Below, piece after piece: positions 12,096-25,653 of a stretch of DNA of 64,000 nt. The translations under genes and the position numbers were made by a program. The notes under the pieces are model-generated. The model did not search any database. It was given only the letters and a program-made list of their open reading frames with translations, and was not told the origin of the DNA. Each line of letters opens with the position of its first letter. The stretch's first letter is position 1. The stretch is from Trichoplax adhaerens (Eukaryota > Placozoa > Uniplacotomia > Trichoplacea > Trichoplacidae): assembly GCF_000150275.1 (NCBI RefSeq), contig NW_002060943.1:9642209-9706208 (forward strand), in the 5' to 3' direction.

Positions 12096-15000
12096 ATGGA
12101 CAGGGTTCGAAAACTTTCGTTATCAATCAAAAGAAGCGTGATTGATAAAACGATACGAGAAAATTCGGAATTAACAAGTGACCAAGAAAAGAGTGATGAT
12201 ACTACTGAAATGAAACACCGTGAGTAAGATATAGCGTCAAATTGGATATACGTACTTGACAACGAAGTTTTACGATTAGCTATAATTCATTTCCGCCACT
12301 ATAATATCGGCCATTTACGAAGTAGATTCAATGACATAAATTATATTACATCTTCAGCCACCGTTGCTGACCATTTCAACTTTCATGTACAAACTATATT
12401 GCTTATGAGATATTTAAAATCAGTGAAAATAATCTTCAGCAGCATTTCTTACTTTGCTGTAGTACTACTGTAGTTACGAATGATCTCCGCTTATACAAGA
12501 GATGCTGCGAATAATATTAAAGGCGTCACTCTTATATTATCTTTATTGTACGTTCGCGAAATCTTCGAGTAATATTTGATGTCAAAATGTAAATATGAGT
12601 TGTTATGTATTGGGATTTAGTATTGACACATTGCGTTCTGTTTGAAGTGACGTCATCCTATTTCAAATTTTGACTACAATTTCGAATAGTTTTATTGGTG
12701 CTAATGATACGACTGTAGTCTGTATCCTTCAAACTACGTCATTTTATGATACTGCACAAAGAGTTCAAGGATGCTATCAGATATCGAAGTTTGATGGGAT
12801 AATCCACTCGCTGTAAATGAATATGAGTGTATTCAAGTATTATTTTAGCAACATTAAAATATTACAAGCTTATTACAATACTAATTAAATTAGCGCGACT
12901 GGTGTGACATTTTGATTACCTTAAACGTTAGCAATATCATCGGACCATGAAAGCAAGGAAAAACAGCACTACAAAAAGAGCGCTCAATTTTCTCCAGCTG
13001 CGCGGCGAGGATCATTCAGTAACACTAGCAAAGCGCTGGACAATAAACTGCTAAATCTAGAGGTATAATAAAGAAGAATGGCTTTATGAACAAAATTTTC
13101 CCTCCAAGATCTAAGAGCATTGCAAATATTAGCTATTATTACTGAGTTGATAACACTTCTAATCGTTTCCGCCAACGTCTTTAATATTAGGATAAATTCC
13201 GAAGACGTTCGCGATCATCCTCACAAGCATGTGTTGAAATAAAGACAGCTATCAGCAATTTACGTGAAAAATCTAATAGACAGGAAAGAAGAAAATCATT
13301 TGTAAGTTCAGTAAATACCAAGTAAGACTAAAGATAGCGTACATTTGCCATGCAATTTTTTGTGCAGTTGGCCTTTCCTTATTACGAAATCTTGGGTTAA
13401 GCGCGCTGTGAACTTTATATTGATTTCCGAAATGTAGAGTGAACTAGGATTTGGAAAGCTAGAGTCTTATGATAAACTTCACAAACTTGGCGAGGTATTT
13501 ATAGCTTCTTGTAAAGAACAGGTTTTTATGACTTACGGTTAATGTTTGTCACTAGCGATATGTACTACCTCTTAGCACTCTACTAATATAACCCCCCTAC
13601 AGGGAACTTACGCAACGGTTTTTAAAGGCAGAAGCAAGTACGTATAGTGGGTCTTTCCTCAATTGAAAGTTAATGATAGCACAGCAATATAGCAATTTGA
13701 GTAAACATATGCAATATTTCGTTAATAGAATCGTTAGAATTATATTTACAATAATATGGATAATATTCGTACTGATATCGAGCTTGGTTCCAAATATTGG
13801 GTCAGTATATTAATAAACTATTTACTGTTTGCTAGGTTAACAAATGATTTCGTAGCCCTTAAAGAAATTCGTCTAGAACACGAAGAAGGAGCGCCCTGCA
13901 CAGCTATAAGAGAAGTTTCCCTACTGAAAGATCTAAAGCATGCAAATATTGTCACATTACATGATACGATACATACCGAACGGTCGCTAGTTTTAGTTTT
14001 TGAATACCTGGATCGTGACTTAAAACAATATATGGATTCCTGCGGTTCTATTCTAGATATGAGCAATGTTAAGGTTGGAATTTGTATACCCTTTCTTTTT
14101 ATGTTATACCATCATTATCATTATTGGTTGGTTGTGGACGTTTATACTTATTACCAGCTATATGTGATGCATTACCTGCACTAAGCGCTATGTTATTTTA
14201 TATAATATAGTGATATAATTGTAGCAGTTTTGGCATAGTACATCAAATACCGCGTCTTAGAGAAATTTGTTAATCTTGTAGATATTTTTATTTCAATTAC
14301 TGCGAGGATTAGCTTATTGTCATAGTAGAAGAGTTTTACACAGGTAATATCATATTCTCAATATAAATCAAGTACAGTATACTATTATGATCTCATATTC
14401 CAACCTTTGTCATGATTATATTTATAGGGATTTAAAACCTCAAAACTTACTGATCAATGAGAGGGGAGAGCTAAAATTAGCAGACTTTGGCCTTGCAAGG
14501 GCTAAATCTGTTCCGAGTAAAACGTATTCAAGCGAAGTTGTAACTCTTTGGTACAGTAATGATAACATCATGTTAAATGTTTGCGGCTTTATAAGATTGA
14601 TTAGCAAAGAATATACAACCATAAAGCAAATAATTTGCCGCATTTAGGTATAGACCACCAGATGTTTTATTGGGATCTACTGAATATTCAACATCAATTG
14701 ATATGTGGGGTGTCGGATGCATATTTTACGAAATGGCGACTGGGCTACCAATGTTCCCCGGATCGTCGACAGAGAATCAACTACAGACGATTTGGGAGAT
14801 TCTTGGCACGCCAACTGAAGAAGAGTGGTCAGGACTAACTAGAAATCTTAAAGTTAATTCACTATCCTTTCACGATTGTAAAGGAGAGCCTCTACGCAAT
14901 CGCGCCCCGCGGTTGGAAGCTGATGGACTGGATCTTTTAGCAAAGTTTCTGCAGGTTTGCAATTATGTTGATGTTGAGGCTTGTGTATTTGTTTCTTATT

Positions 15001-15156
15001 GTGCCTGATTTAATAGAAGTACTTATTTATACAACACAGTATAAAGCAAAAAGTCGCATAAGTTCCGCTGACGCAATGAAACATAAATATTTTGATTGTT
15101 TTGGCCCAGAAGTGCAGATACTGAAAGATAGTAAGATTCTCTTTAATTCGTCCTGA
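12096..15156 (+). CDS. PCTAIRE-type cyclin-dependent kinase (CDK16/17/18 orthologue)
   Basis: Nine exons: 12096-12219, 13249-13301, 13438-13494, 13603-13637, 13836-14073, 14282-14343, 14428-14550, 14648-14954 and 15040-15156; all phases agree, giving 371 residues. The protein begins [10 protein letters not shown], like CDK16 (MDRMKKIKRQLS). It then has the ATP-site lysine K99 (FVALKEI), the PCTAIRE helix at 110-116 that defines the subfamily, HRD ending at D191, DFG at 209-211, and the T-loop [15 protein letters not shown]. In animals these kinases bind cyclin Y at the membrane and act in vesicle traffic, neurite growth and spermatogenesis. The N-terminal extension is short (about 70 residues before the kinase domain, against about 165 in human CDK16) and the C-tail ends soon after the domain. 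Paralogue assignment among CDK16, 17 and 18 is not possible; it is probably the single ancestral gene. Confidence 0.93.
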
Positions 15157-17935
15157 AATTATTTTAATTCCTGCAACTAATATTCAAGTGATTGTGTTAT
15201 TAGCTGAATCAGTTTTTGAATTGCCATTCATATATTTAAGAAAGGATATTGGTATGAAAATGCAACATTCGCCAGGTATTTATAGCGAAACTACAATTAA
15301 TTTGTATCCATACCAGTATCTTAGCATTATAATTTACGATCATATTTAAATTGTGGCAATTCCAGTACTTGCTTATATTTATACTAAAACATTGCTTAAA
15401 TGTAAGCATCTATTTGGTACATTTACTAATTATTACTTACATCCAAATATTATTTACAAAGCTATGACTGGCAAGAGAAGACCCAGTGTGGCATTTTAAA
15501 TCCATACCTAATAAATATTATATATATAATATCGCTAATACCTTAGATAATTTTTAATTTCTCTGCAACTCTATTTATAAGTTTTATTCGACAAGAGGAA
15601 ACTAAGCGTGACGTTTTCAATGTATACTACGTATATTATATTAGACGTATCGTACTACGTTGCTGCTGTATCCGTCTAAGATTTAAGATTTCTTGACTTT
15701 TCAATTCGAATATTATAATTATGCCATTGTTAGTACATTGTTATAGATGGTTTACGGTTACCGGTGACAATGACTTATAAATTTTAACTGTTCGGAATGG
15801 AGAGTCGCCGAAGTCTTACTTATGATTTATGCCATAATTTTTCGGCTGATGTTTAAGATAACAAGAATTTTACGCAAAGAACTTTACGTGAATCCTTAAT
15901 TAGCATATTATTAGTTTATAAAGAATGCATATATGATAATAAGTTAGTAATTCGTATCTACGTATCCTAAAGTATTTGAGGAGTTTATACTTAAGTATTT
16001 AGTTGCATTAGCCTGAGGTTTGATCTGGCTTTTCGATATCTGATTTTTAATTGCTTTTCATGGATGAATGTATCCGTAAATATGTAATGTTTACTTATAA
16101 ATTTATAGAACGATGCCTAATAATTCTCGTACTTGTGTTTTAAGCCAATATCAGTGCATAAGCGATTGTAACTATATCGTTATTTACTTGTTTAGAATGG
16201 GCAAGATTTACACAATAATTTTTCATTGAATATTACAGAGTTATTTCATGCATTTGGCCACTGTACGAGTGTATAAAATTGTTGTGTATTCCACAATAAG
16301 AGATTACTCCGAGAGTATAATTGTTAACTGGCACTTTATTATTAATTACAGGTATTGATAGGCTGCCTTACTTATCATGGGATGAATTCGTCTTATCACA
16401 TGTTACAGGAGTGACAGCTAATACTACCTTAAAAATATTTAATAAGAATCATTGCATCTTACCGATATCTAGCAAAAATAACGTTTCTAGACGCATTAAT
16501 TATTGCAATACATTTATGCATTAACAAGTGTGACTCTGTATGATAAAAAGTAATATTAGTATGGTGTACTTTGTTTTGTGTCAATTACAGTATGTACATT
16601 AGATGAACTATGAGCTAGTCAAGGAAAAGTATCTTTTGATTAACCCCTTCTGGACCCACATGGATCTACACAATATGCTGTGCGGAATGAATTAGTTATT
16701 ACTGAAGACATTTCTGTTCTACTTTATTTAGCGATTAAGCATTCTATTCAATTTGTTGTATTCTGTTTATCCTTTCAAAGAAATAGAATGCGTAACGGGA
16801 ATTAGGTTAATGATTCAGTACTTTGAAGATAGTTTGTAAAAGGCCGTACCCTAATAAAGTACGTATTTACTACTTCATGGCCGCCTACACCCGTCCCGAA
16901 AATTGGGTCTTAATCTGAACCTGCATTTTTGGATTTAAGGCTTTTTTATTAAATACTACTAAGAATAGCGTAGTTTGCCTTTATTCATTTCTGAAGGCGG
17001 CCCTTATTCCTGGATGAAAGTGTTTTATTGATTTCACCCCAGACCCTTCTCTAGTAATCTAGAGCCTCATTAGAAATTGCAGAGTTAAAATCAGGCTAGC
17101 TGGTATGTTCATTCTTGATAGCATTTGGCGATTTGAGTAAAATGCGAGTTCAAGTACTGTGCTTACAAAACGAAATTTTTACAGTAGTGTATAGCACAGT
17201 ACTTTTTTACTGTTATCTAACAATACGTTCGCATTAATGAGTAGTCTATCGCTTTATATGGCCATTAGATGTAAAGTTTGCTTAAGCATATTATATCTGA
17301 AATATCATAATTTATTATGCCTATTCAGGAAAGCTATAATGCACCTATATCTTAAGTATCTGCTTTGTTTTCTTTACGCAAAAGTTACTCTGAGAGTAGC
17401 TCGTGAAATGAAGCTTTTTATTACTACACTCATGCTTACATGCTTCCTCCAATTTATTTAATTCACAACATACCATCAAGATTCGTGAATTTCACTAGTT
17501 GCAGTGTACTTAAGGATATCATCTAGGCTACACTATTTCACGCTATAAAATCTTACATATCCAAAGCTGGAGTTACAAGATGACTATACACAAATAAACC
17601 GTATACATTCATAATAAGGGGTACAGAATGATTACATCCTAATATAAAACTACAGTAGTAGACCCTCGCTCATTATACATACGCATATACATAATAATCA
17701 TGTAATATTGCCTTCCAGTCATAATTACTTATTTTTACAAGGCGGTACTTATCACTGCAACTATTCAAATTAAATAGCGCAGCTAAGGATATGTAATAAA
17801 TTGTGCAGGATGTACAGTGTACTGAAATTACGAATTTTGCATGTGAAAATAGAGATGGAGGATGTGAATAGTATGCACGCTGTATGTAATCTTATTTTAC
17901 TGTACCTACAGCGAATCACTTAAATTTATACTGGA

Positions 17936-18034
17936 TGTCTCAGATTCCTTACTGAAACGTCTCAAATGATATTAGAGTATTGCGATATACTGTAGATACT
18001 TCATTTGAGGAAAATTAGCAAGGAAACTGAGACA
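17936..18034. repeat. Long imperfect hairpin (about 99 nt)
   Basis: The left arm begins ATGTCTCAGATTCCTT and the right arm ends AAGGAAACTGAGACAT, pairing with one mismatch. An inner pair CTCAAATGA/TCATTTGAG closes a loop of roughly 25 nt. The left arm contains CTGAAACGTCTCAAA, which recurs in the palindrome at 43321-43387. It may be a miniature inverted-repeat element; a folded small-RNA precursor is the alternative. Confidence 0.6.
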
Positions 18035-18369
18035 TTTAGTACTGAACGTAAATTGGTCTAACTGTCAGTGTATAGTATTTTGACAGCAAAAAGCGATATC
18101 TGTAGACAGCAATTAGTAAAGCAGAATATGACATGGCTGATTCTAGTATAGGTAGTGCTACTCGATACTATCGACAAATATCAAGTACTGCGACCAATAT
18201 CACGCAGGCTAACTTAGCACTGACTTTAATCTTGGGTTCAGTATATCGTTAATTTTCCGTTTAATTCCAATGTAATACTATTAATGGCAGCAAAAACGAA
18301 GTGGTTACCTTGGTTACATCGGTTTTTCTTTACGAACGTACGATCTACAGTGCGAAATCGTTCATGTCC

Positions 18370-18780
18370 TACTGTACTGTACAGTACACAGTGTACAGTA
18401 CAGTAAAGTTAAAAGGACTACCATGGAAACGGCAAAAATAAAACTTCGCAGATGGTAAAAATAAAATAAAAATAATATAATAATATTATTATTAAAACAA
18501 CAATAACTACTGTACTACTGTATACTGTACACGATACAGTACAGTACGATACCATCATCATCAATATAATACCGTGAAAATGATATTACGATCGGCGATC
18601 GGTCGGTCGCTCTGAATACAAAACTATGCATTTAGGTATTGCTTTATACGTGTATCTATAGAAATCGTGGAAGATTTACTAAACTACAGTACAGTATAAA
18701 AAGTACTGTACTGTAAAATACGTACTGTTCTACCATTATAGTTATGTACTATATTTTACAGACGGTATTTACTGTACACA
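18370..18780. repeat. Loose GTAC/TACTGTAC repeat cluster upstream of ROCO
   Basis: Three patches (18370-18407, 18509-18550 and 18681-18730) of TACTGTAC and GTACAGTAC words, with an AT-rich trinucleotide stretch between the first two. It ends about 450 bp before the ROCO ATG, less tightly placed than the other clusters. Confidence 0.75.
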
Positions 18781-19231
18781 AATAAAAATATAAAAGTGAA
18801 AATACGCTGTACGTTCGCACTCAGAATCAGATCAAGAAGAATGAGATATTTTAGTTCGTCTGACAGATAACTTGCTTAAGTTATGAAAAAACTGAAAGTT
18901 ATGCTCGAAAATGATATTAAAACGGTTGAGGTGGAAGTACGTATCCAGGAATAAATAGATTAACTGTAAAATACGTAGACATTTTTCTTACTATCTGTGA
19001 TCATGTAATTATAAAGTTTTGCGAACTGTTTGTATATTCAATATCGAAGATTATAAACTCGTTTTTCTTAGTTTCTTAACAGTAAGAAAATAGATACTAT
19101 ATATTTCTACACTACAGCAGTAGATTACTAGGTATTTCTGTACATTATGCCGTAAATTAAAATGAACTGCCCCTATTCGTGACTACGCTAAATTCTCCTA
19201 CTTTTCTTAGAAATCCTTAAGACGCGACGCC

Positions 19232-22200
19232 ATGGTTGAGGGTTTAGAACTAAACGACTCTCAGTGGGCTTCTGAAGAAAATGTAGTCAAAGTATTGAAC
19301 CATATAAATCCTGTCAGAATTCGTTATTTAAATTTCAAGAATTGTAACAAGCTATCTGATGGAAGTATTAAATTAATAGTTGAAGTGTGCGTTAATATTG
19401 AAGCCATATCGCTGATAAATTGTACTAATGTTAGTGAGAAAGGCATCCAAGCAATCGTAGAGAATTGTAGTAAGCTACGCACGTTCGTCCTGGTTTACGA
19501 TGGTTCTAAGTGTCAAGCACATTGGCCATTTACAAATAATATTTTTCAAATTTTAATGTATGCAGGCCGGAGCAAAATTGAAAATTTAGCTATTGTAGGT
19601 TTTGAAAACCTAGGAGAGAATGGATACTTGAGCCTGATCGATCATTTTTCATCAACTTTAATTTCTTTTGACTTTGGTGGATCGAAGCTTAAAAATTCTT
19701 CCATTCAAAAGATTTCCGAATATAACTTCATTAATAACATTCAATCTCTTGCTCTTTCGAATACAGAAATTTCGATTGATGAAGTAAATAGCTTTTCAAG
19801 CAGATTCAGTACTCTCCGATGCATAGATCTGTCCCGTTGCATTAATATCAATGATGAGGCAGTCATAACATTATCTAAATCGTTTCCACTACTGGAGATT
19901 ATTAACTTAAATTTTTGTTCAAGTGTTGGCAGTGCTTCACTAGAGGCTTTGTGTCAAAATTGTATGAAGCTAAAGAAGATAAAATTAAGGCAGACTGGTG
20001 TACAAAGAGTACCGTTCACCCTCAAAAATTTAACAGGCCTTATAGAATTAAATTTACTGCAATGTAATTTGGAATTTCCTCCTGCAATCTTTGTGGAAAA
20101 TGGACTTAAAGAAATTTTTGAATTCTTTGATGAGTGCGATCTGGGAAATCGGCGAAAGATAATGTTACTGGGGCCAAGCAAATGTGGTAAAAGCAGTTTG
20201 TTAGCTTCTCTAAAAAGGATGAAGCCGGTCAAAGTTGATACTCGTTCATATGGAATAAGTATTGCCCGCTGGAAACCTGAAATTGATAGTAAGTGTATGC
20301 GAATATCCGACTATTGTAGAAGCAACTACGTATTAAAATAGATTTGTGAACGATCCTAATAAATTCTTATTGAATATCGCAGCAAAGATTTTTAATCTTG
20401 GCGGAAAGTCTCCTGATTTTGAAGTTTGGGATTGTTCGGGTGGCCAGGTATCTGCATTTGCTAGATTTACGTTATCTATTAGTTTATCAATGTGGGATAT
20501 TGCTGAGATATATAGATTTTCGATATGCAAGCTGTATTGTTATTCACTGGTTTGATATATCATATATTTTATCGTAGGAGTTATTAGGTTGCCACGAAGT
20601 TTTCATGACTAAAGGAAATCTATTTCTACTGATTTTCAATGTTAGCAAAGAGGACGATTGTAAAGAAGTCAAAGTATTGTACGAGACGATTCAAGCTAAG
20701 GTTATATTAATTATGATGTAGCTACATCACTATAAAACTCTAATAGTTGCCTTCCTTTTAGTGTGCTGATGCTAATGTAATCTTAATTGGCACACATATC
20801 GATCATTGCCATGATGAGGCTGTCATGGAGAATGATTGTAATGTTATTTTGGAGCAAATTAAGCAAAGTCATGAAGAGTATATAGATCGCATTAGAGCTG
20901 AAATAGATACGCTATCGTAAGTCTGACATTTCTACAGCTGAAATGTGTATAAGCATGATGGCTTAATTGCATCTTAAGAAATTATTATGTAATTAATAGA
21001 AAACTAAAAACTGATGCTGGAATGACGGGATATCGACTGCGAGAGTTGAGGCAATTACTTACTCAACGCATTCAGAATCCTAATAAAATCTTTAGGGTCA
21101 GCTGTATAACAGGACAGGTGAAAATAAATTTTCTTCCCCATTGTGATAGCGATAGAGCTACATTGATGATTACGCTGATAGCTAAAAATGCTCTGATCTA
21201 TTATATTTATATTACTAGGGCTTTGATGAACTGACTGATGAAATAATAAGAACGTTTTCTGATTATGAATATTTTCCACGATTTTTAATCAATATTCCGG
21301 ATCGATTGTATGAAGTTTATGGCATAGTTTTGGCGATTAGGAAAGCCTCAACGATATTTGTGACAGAATCTCATTTCCGCGATCTGTTGTTAAGAAAAGA
21401 GATTCCAGATATAGAGGAATCCCTACGCTTCCTTGAAGCTATTGTTAGTATCATGGTTTCAGCAATTTTTGCTAGTTACAATGTTTAAATTATATAGCAT
21501 ATACAGTATTCGCGTATACTAAAATTATCAAATATCCCACTTATTTTAATAGGGGGCAATACTTAAAGTCTCTCTACCAGGTTTGATTGATGATGGCGAA
21601 ATTCAGCAAATCTGTATCAATCCTCCTATTTTCGCGCGAATGGTCGTATCCATTCATTGTGATAACCTTAGCGCTCAAAGGCTGCTGTCACAAGATCTGC
21701 CAGATAAACTATTTGCAGATGATGAGCAGAAGGTCGTTAACTCACTTAAGAGTAAAATTGCCTCCGAAGTAATGACAATACCCCGAGAAGGAGTAATTTT
21801 AGAATCTTTAATACCGTACTTATTCAATGTAAGACAGCTCGATACTGGCTATGTTAGATTAATTTCATCATTTTTAATGATAGTGGTACTGAAATGAATA
21901 AGTTACATAACATTTAGTTTGTTACTATAATTAGGAATTTACTGAGGCCGGTGAAATTCAAATCTCTCGATTTATGCGAGTTATGCTGGATCAAGGATTG
22001 CTAGCGGAAGGTGCTAGTGATGGTCTAGGGCTTTCGATTTCAAATTATCCTCGATTATCAAAGACTAAAAGATATTATATTCCATTACTTCGATTACTGC
22101 CATCTACTCCACAGGTAAATCATGCGAATTCTAAGAATTGTCTTCTTGCCGAAGTGATACGTAATTGCCAATATTTGGCATATTATTTATAGCTTAAGAT

Positions 22201-23562
22201 ATAGTGCATAAATAACTACTAAAGTTATTTTACTTTTTATTTTTGGCAGGAGGAAATATGGTCTCCGGAAGCCTTGCCTGAAATTGATTCTAATACTGTC
22301 CAGATTGGATGGACACTGGAACTTTATTCTCCTACTTCTCCAGACTTGATTACAAGAACAATCGCGCGTTGTCGAAACTGTGTGCTGAATGTGATAGTAC
22401 TACAGCACTGGTTATATGGAATTCAGTTAAGGCGCGATGATATAGAAGTTCAGGTGTCTTATTTTTCAGTGGAGAGTAAAATATATATTTATGCAAGAGG
22501 CGATGGGTCTGAAATAAAAAATATTCGTCGAATGTGGAGTATCTACAGTGAAGTAGTCGCGACATTAGAGACGTGCTTCTCGCAATATGAAACTTTCTAT
22601 AGAGTGGTAATACAAAAAAACGGTTTTCAATGGCATAGTGTGCGAGTATCTTTTTCTTAACAAATGAATATTTTGTAAATCTTTTTACACTTACATTTTA
22701 GTATTATGCGAGGTGTCAGACTTGCTTAAGGAATAATGTTGAATGTGGGTGCAAATTTCTAATATCCGAATTATATGAAGCCCAGAGCCTTGGCAAAGTA
22801 GTTTGTTGTAAAGTAACAGAAACTGAAATCAACGCTGATCTACTATTTCCTCCTCAAGGTAGTATCAAAATAAACTTCACTGTTACTAATAGACTGAAAA
22901 ATATAAATTATGAAATTTTTATTTTTGTAGGGACTATGAAAGATGGGATGAATAAATTGGGTCAATGGTTAAGAAGCATGGCAGGTTCATTACAGATGTT
23001 TTGAAAGAGCATAGACAATTCTTAGTGTTAATATATGCATTATATTATTTGATTTTAAGATGCTAAAAGAAGATATAATCGAGAACATAAACCTTCCTTT
23101 ACCATCTTGCCAAACTCAGACGACGACGATAGTGAAGATAAAAATGAAATTAGCAATGAACAAGAAGAAGACCCAGTCAGTGTTAGCGAAATAGACATGA
23201 AAAAAATTAAGTTCACTGCAGCCGAAGCGGTCACGAGAATTTTAGCAAGGGCAACAATTTCTTATCTTGCTGATCCTGAGGATACTGGATCCCCGAGCGC
23301 AAAAGTTATGTCCATTGCACAAGGCTTTTTAAATGATGCTTGTATGGGATCGGCTGCAGACGCTATAGCATGCCTATCTAGTAGTAATCCTTGGTCTGCA
23401 AAGTGGGCTATGGAAGACGCATCTAGGAATTTAGTTCAAGTTGTTTCACCTTACGTAAACTGGAAAAGTATAGCGCGAATGAAGAATAAACCAATTGATA
23501 ACAAAACTGCTCTAGATAGCAAAGGTCAAGTTACCTGTAGTGCATTATGTAATATACAATGA
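19232..23562 (+). CDS. ROCO-family protein: leucine-rich repeats, Roc GTPase, COR domain
   Basis: Exons: 19232-20292, 20342-20447, 20578-20700, 20762-20916, 21000-21117, 21219-21443, 21553-21852, 21935-22114, 22250-22645, 22702-22858, 22931-22984 and 23060-23562, giving about 1125 residues. If the last intron is not removed, translation stops at 23004 (964 residues). Residues 1 to about 290 are leucine-rich repeats of the cysteine-containing type, all in one exon. The Roc GTPase follows: P-loop GPSKCGKSS at 314-322, G3 WDCSGGQ near 382, and G4 THID at 441-444. Residues beyond about 500 (FPRFLINIPDRLYEVYG, then LPEIDSN and WHSVR) fit a COR dimerisation domain. ROCO proteins are GTPases that dimerise through COR; LRRK1/2 and MFHAS1 are relatives. 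No kinase domain is present here. The tail is an acidic linker (DDDDSEDKNE) plus a helical region. The first intron donor is weak (AA/GTGTAT) and chosen by phase. Confidence 0.85.
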
Positions 23563-25653
23563 AACTGATAGCTAAATTGTGTAATTAATTTGATAAACTA
23601 CATTTATGATATGACATTTGAATAATATAATTTTCTCAGCGATGTAGTACTACTACATAACATTAATTTGAAGGACGCTGTTCATAATAATAACTTAATT
23701 ACGATGATGATATACTTTAATATTGTATTTAATACTTGAACTTGGTGAAAGAATGATATATTGTACACAGCTAAATCTATTAGATAGGATTTCGATAGCG
23801 TTTGTTGACAGATATTTTCATTAAATTGCTTTAGAATTCTCGAAATAGAACTTATTGCACATTTATCACTATATGGATTTAAATTTTGACAGATCTAATT
23901 TACAGTTATACCCGTGTATCACGAAAAATAAGCTTTCTTAGTGTAGGAATACCGCTTCTGCAAAAATGTTTGTTCAGCAAAACACAGCATATACGTACTT
24001 AAAGCCTGTACAATCGAAGCATTTGATAAACGCGACTGTAATCTTGCGATTACAACTGAGATTATTTCACTGCACAATATTTGTTTGCAGTGTTTTTCAT
24101 ATTTATAGTCTTTACTGTACTTTTATTGCTAATGTTAAATGAATAATATCGAAGCTGTGACTTGATATTGGATAAAAATGCTTTTTTAATACTTTTTACT
24201 TATGCATCCGATGTCGTAGGAAATTTTCTTTACGGTGCATAGTACTCTTAAATCTTTAAAATTATTGTTAAATACGTTATATTGATTACTTCTATTCGTG
24301 TTATTACTGTTAGCTGTTAACATATACATTGTACATTTTACTGACAATTAATTTATGTGATTTCTTTCTCGGATATACTTTCATGACAAAATTAAAATTA
24401 TGGAGACTAAAGTAAGATTTTTTAGCAGTAATTTAATTCATAGTATAAAATTAATATATTTTGTTATCAGATATTTCGGTAAAGTCGTCCACGTTAAAGA
24501 CCTTCAGTAAAAAAATGTTGTCAAATTTTAGAAAAATGCTCGCCATTCTCCCGACAGAAAAAGTAAACCCAAAACGGGAGCTACAGTGCAAACAATTTAA
24601 ACGAAGTTTTTTTATAACACTTGTATTGTACAGTACGGTGCGTAGCAGTGATTGTAACGGGTTCTCATTATTCACTGTTGAAGCTGGAAGAAAGGACCTA
24701 CAGTACTGCTGTGAGTGTTGGGATCCTTATTCTCGCAACAATCAACAATAAAGTAAAGACGCATCTTAATAACTGTATTTACGTTTGATTAACACATTAC
24801 CGTATTTAGTAACAGTTAACTATGATTGCTGACAACGTGCTCGGGTAGAGGAGGAATGGAAAAACTAAAGAAAAAGAACCTAACCGTATTTTTCTAACAT
24901 TGAGAACCCTCCCTAGAGCCGGGTTCGAGTCGGGTTTCGGGCTGACTTTATTAAAGCCTCTGATGCTGGCCCTTCTACGCCACCGTGCCTCCCGTATTGC
25001 TGAGACTGATTTTCCATACTGTTCCTAACTTTACGTTGTTACGTACTGTGCTGTATTTTTCAGACTGTTTTTCAGTGTTTACAGCATCCGTCACGAGATT
25101 TTGGGTAGTTTAGTGTACAGTACAGTACAGGAGAACCTGTAGTTGGCATCAGAGCTCCATACAATCCAATTATTGATGTAGTACTACTGTAAATGTCGGT
25201 ATAAACTACTGCAATCGCCCATTAGTTTTAGTTATATTTTTCCCAGTTAAAGTACAGTACTACATACACAAAGATATGACGTTACTATATTTAAAGTACA
25301 GTATGACAACCTCATGACCAATGGTTGGTTCATCGATGCGAAACGTCAACCGCGTTTCGTAATACTGTACCGTGCATGACATGACAGTACAGTACTGTAC
25401 ACTGTACAGTATGATGTGCTAACTGTAAGAGGTCTTCTTTTTTTATACTGTACAGTACAGTAGTGTACAGTACAGTACTGTACATAAATATCGTACTGTA
25501 CAATGTACTGTACAGTACAGTACAGTATTACAGTGCTGTACCGTAGATTCAGAATTGCAGACCTGCAAAATACTGTACTGTATACTTGTAAAATCAAATC
25601 AAAATTTAAGCTACAAAAATTGATAAACTCTTTAATATCAATAATATATCAGG
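23563..25653. other. Spacer between ROCO and ARL8
   Basis: AT-rich spacer without a supported gene. It has a GC-richer patch at 24900-25010, frames on both strands at 24451-24751 that overlap and therefore support neither, and the GTAC cluster before ARL8. Confidence 0.5.
25362..25588. repeat. GTAC/TACTGTAC repeat cluster upstream of ARL8
   Basis: Dense overlapping TACAGTAC/TACTGTAC words ending 66 bp before the ARL8 ATG; a smaller patch lies at 25113-25130. Reading the repeat in any frame gives artificial YCTVQYSTV-like peptides, so open frames here are not genes. Confidence 0.9.

Larger units (their letters stand above)
15157..19231. other. Spacer between the PCTAIRE kinase and ROCO genes
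   Basis: About 4 kb between two genes in the same direction. I found no supported gene. It contains an 8-bp inverted repeat (GGCCGCCT at 16879 and AGGCGGCC at 16995) in a locally GC-richer patch, the hairpin at 17936-18034, and GTAC words from 18370 to 18780. A 67-codon frame at 16321-16524 after a good 3' splice-like site is unassigned. Confidence 0.5.

Noticed and set aside
24451-24751. Overlapping frames on both strands
   Set aside because: No family similarity, no convincing splice context, and the two strands cannot both be coding; neither stands out.
24900-25010. GC-richer patch with a B-box-like GGTTCGAGTC, considered as a tRNA or tRNA-derived SINE
   Set aside because: No cloverleaf stems and no A-box on the same strand at a suitable distance.
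25346-25597. 83-codon minus-strand frame rich in Y, C, T, V, Q
   Set aside because: It is a translation of the GTAC/TACTGTAC repeat array; the same kind of peptide appears at 50303-50746 and 61922-62163 on either strand.
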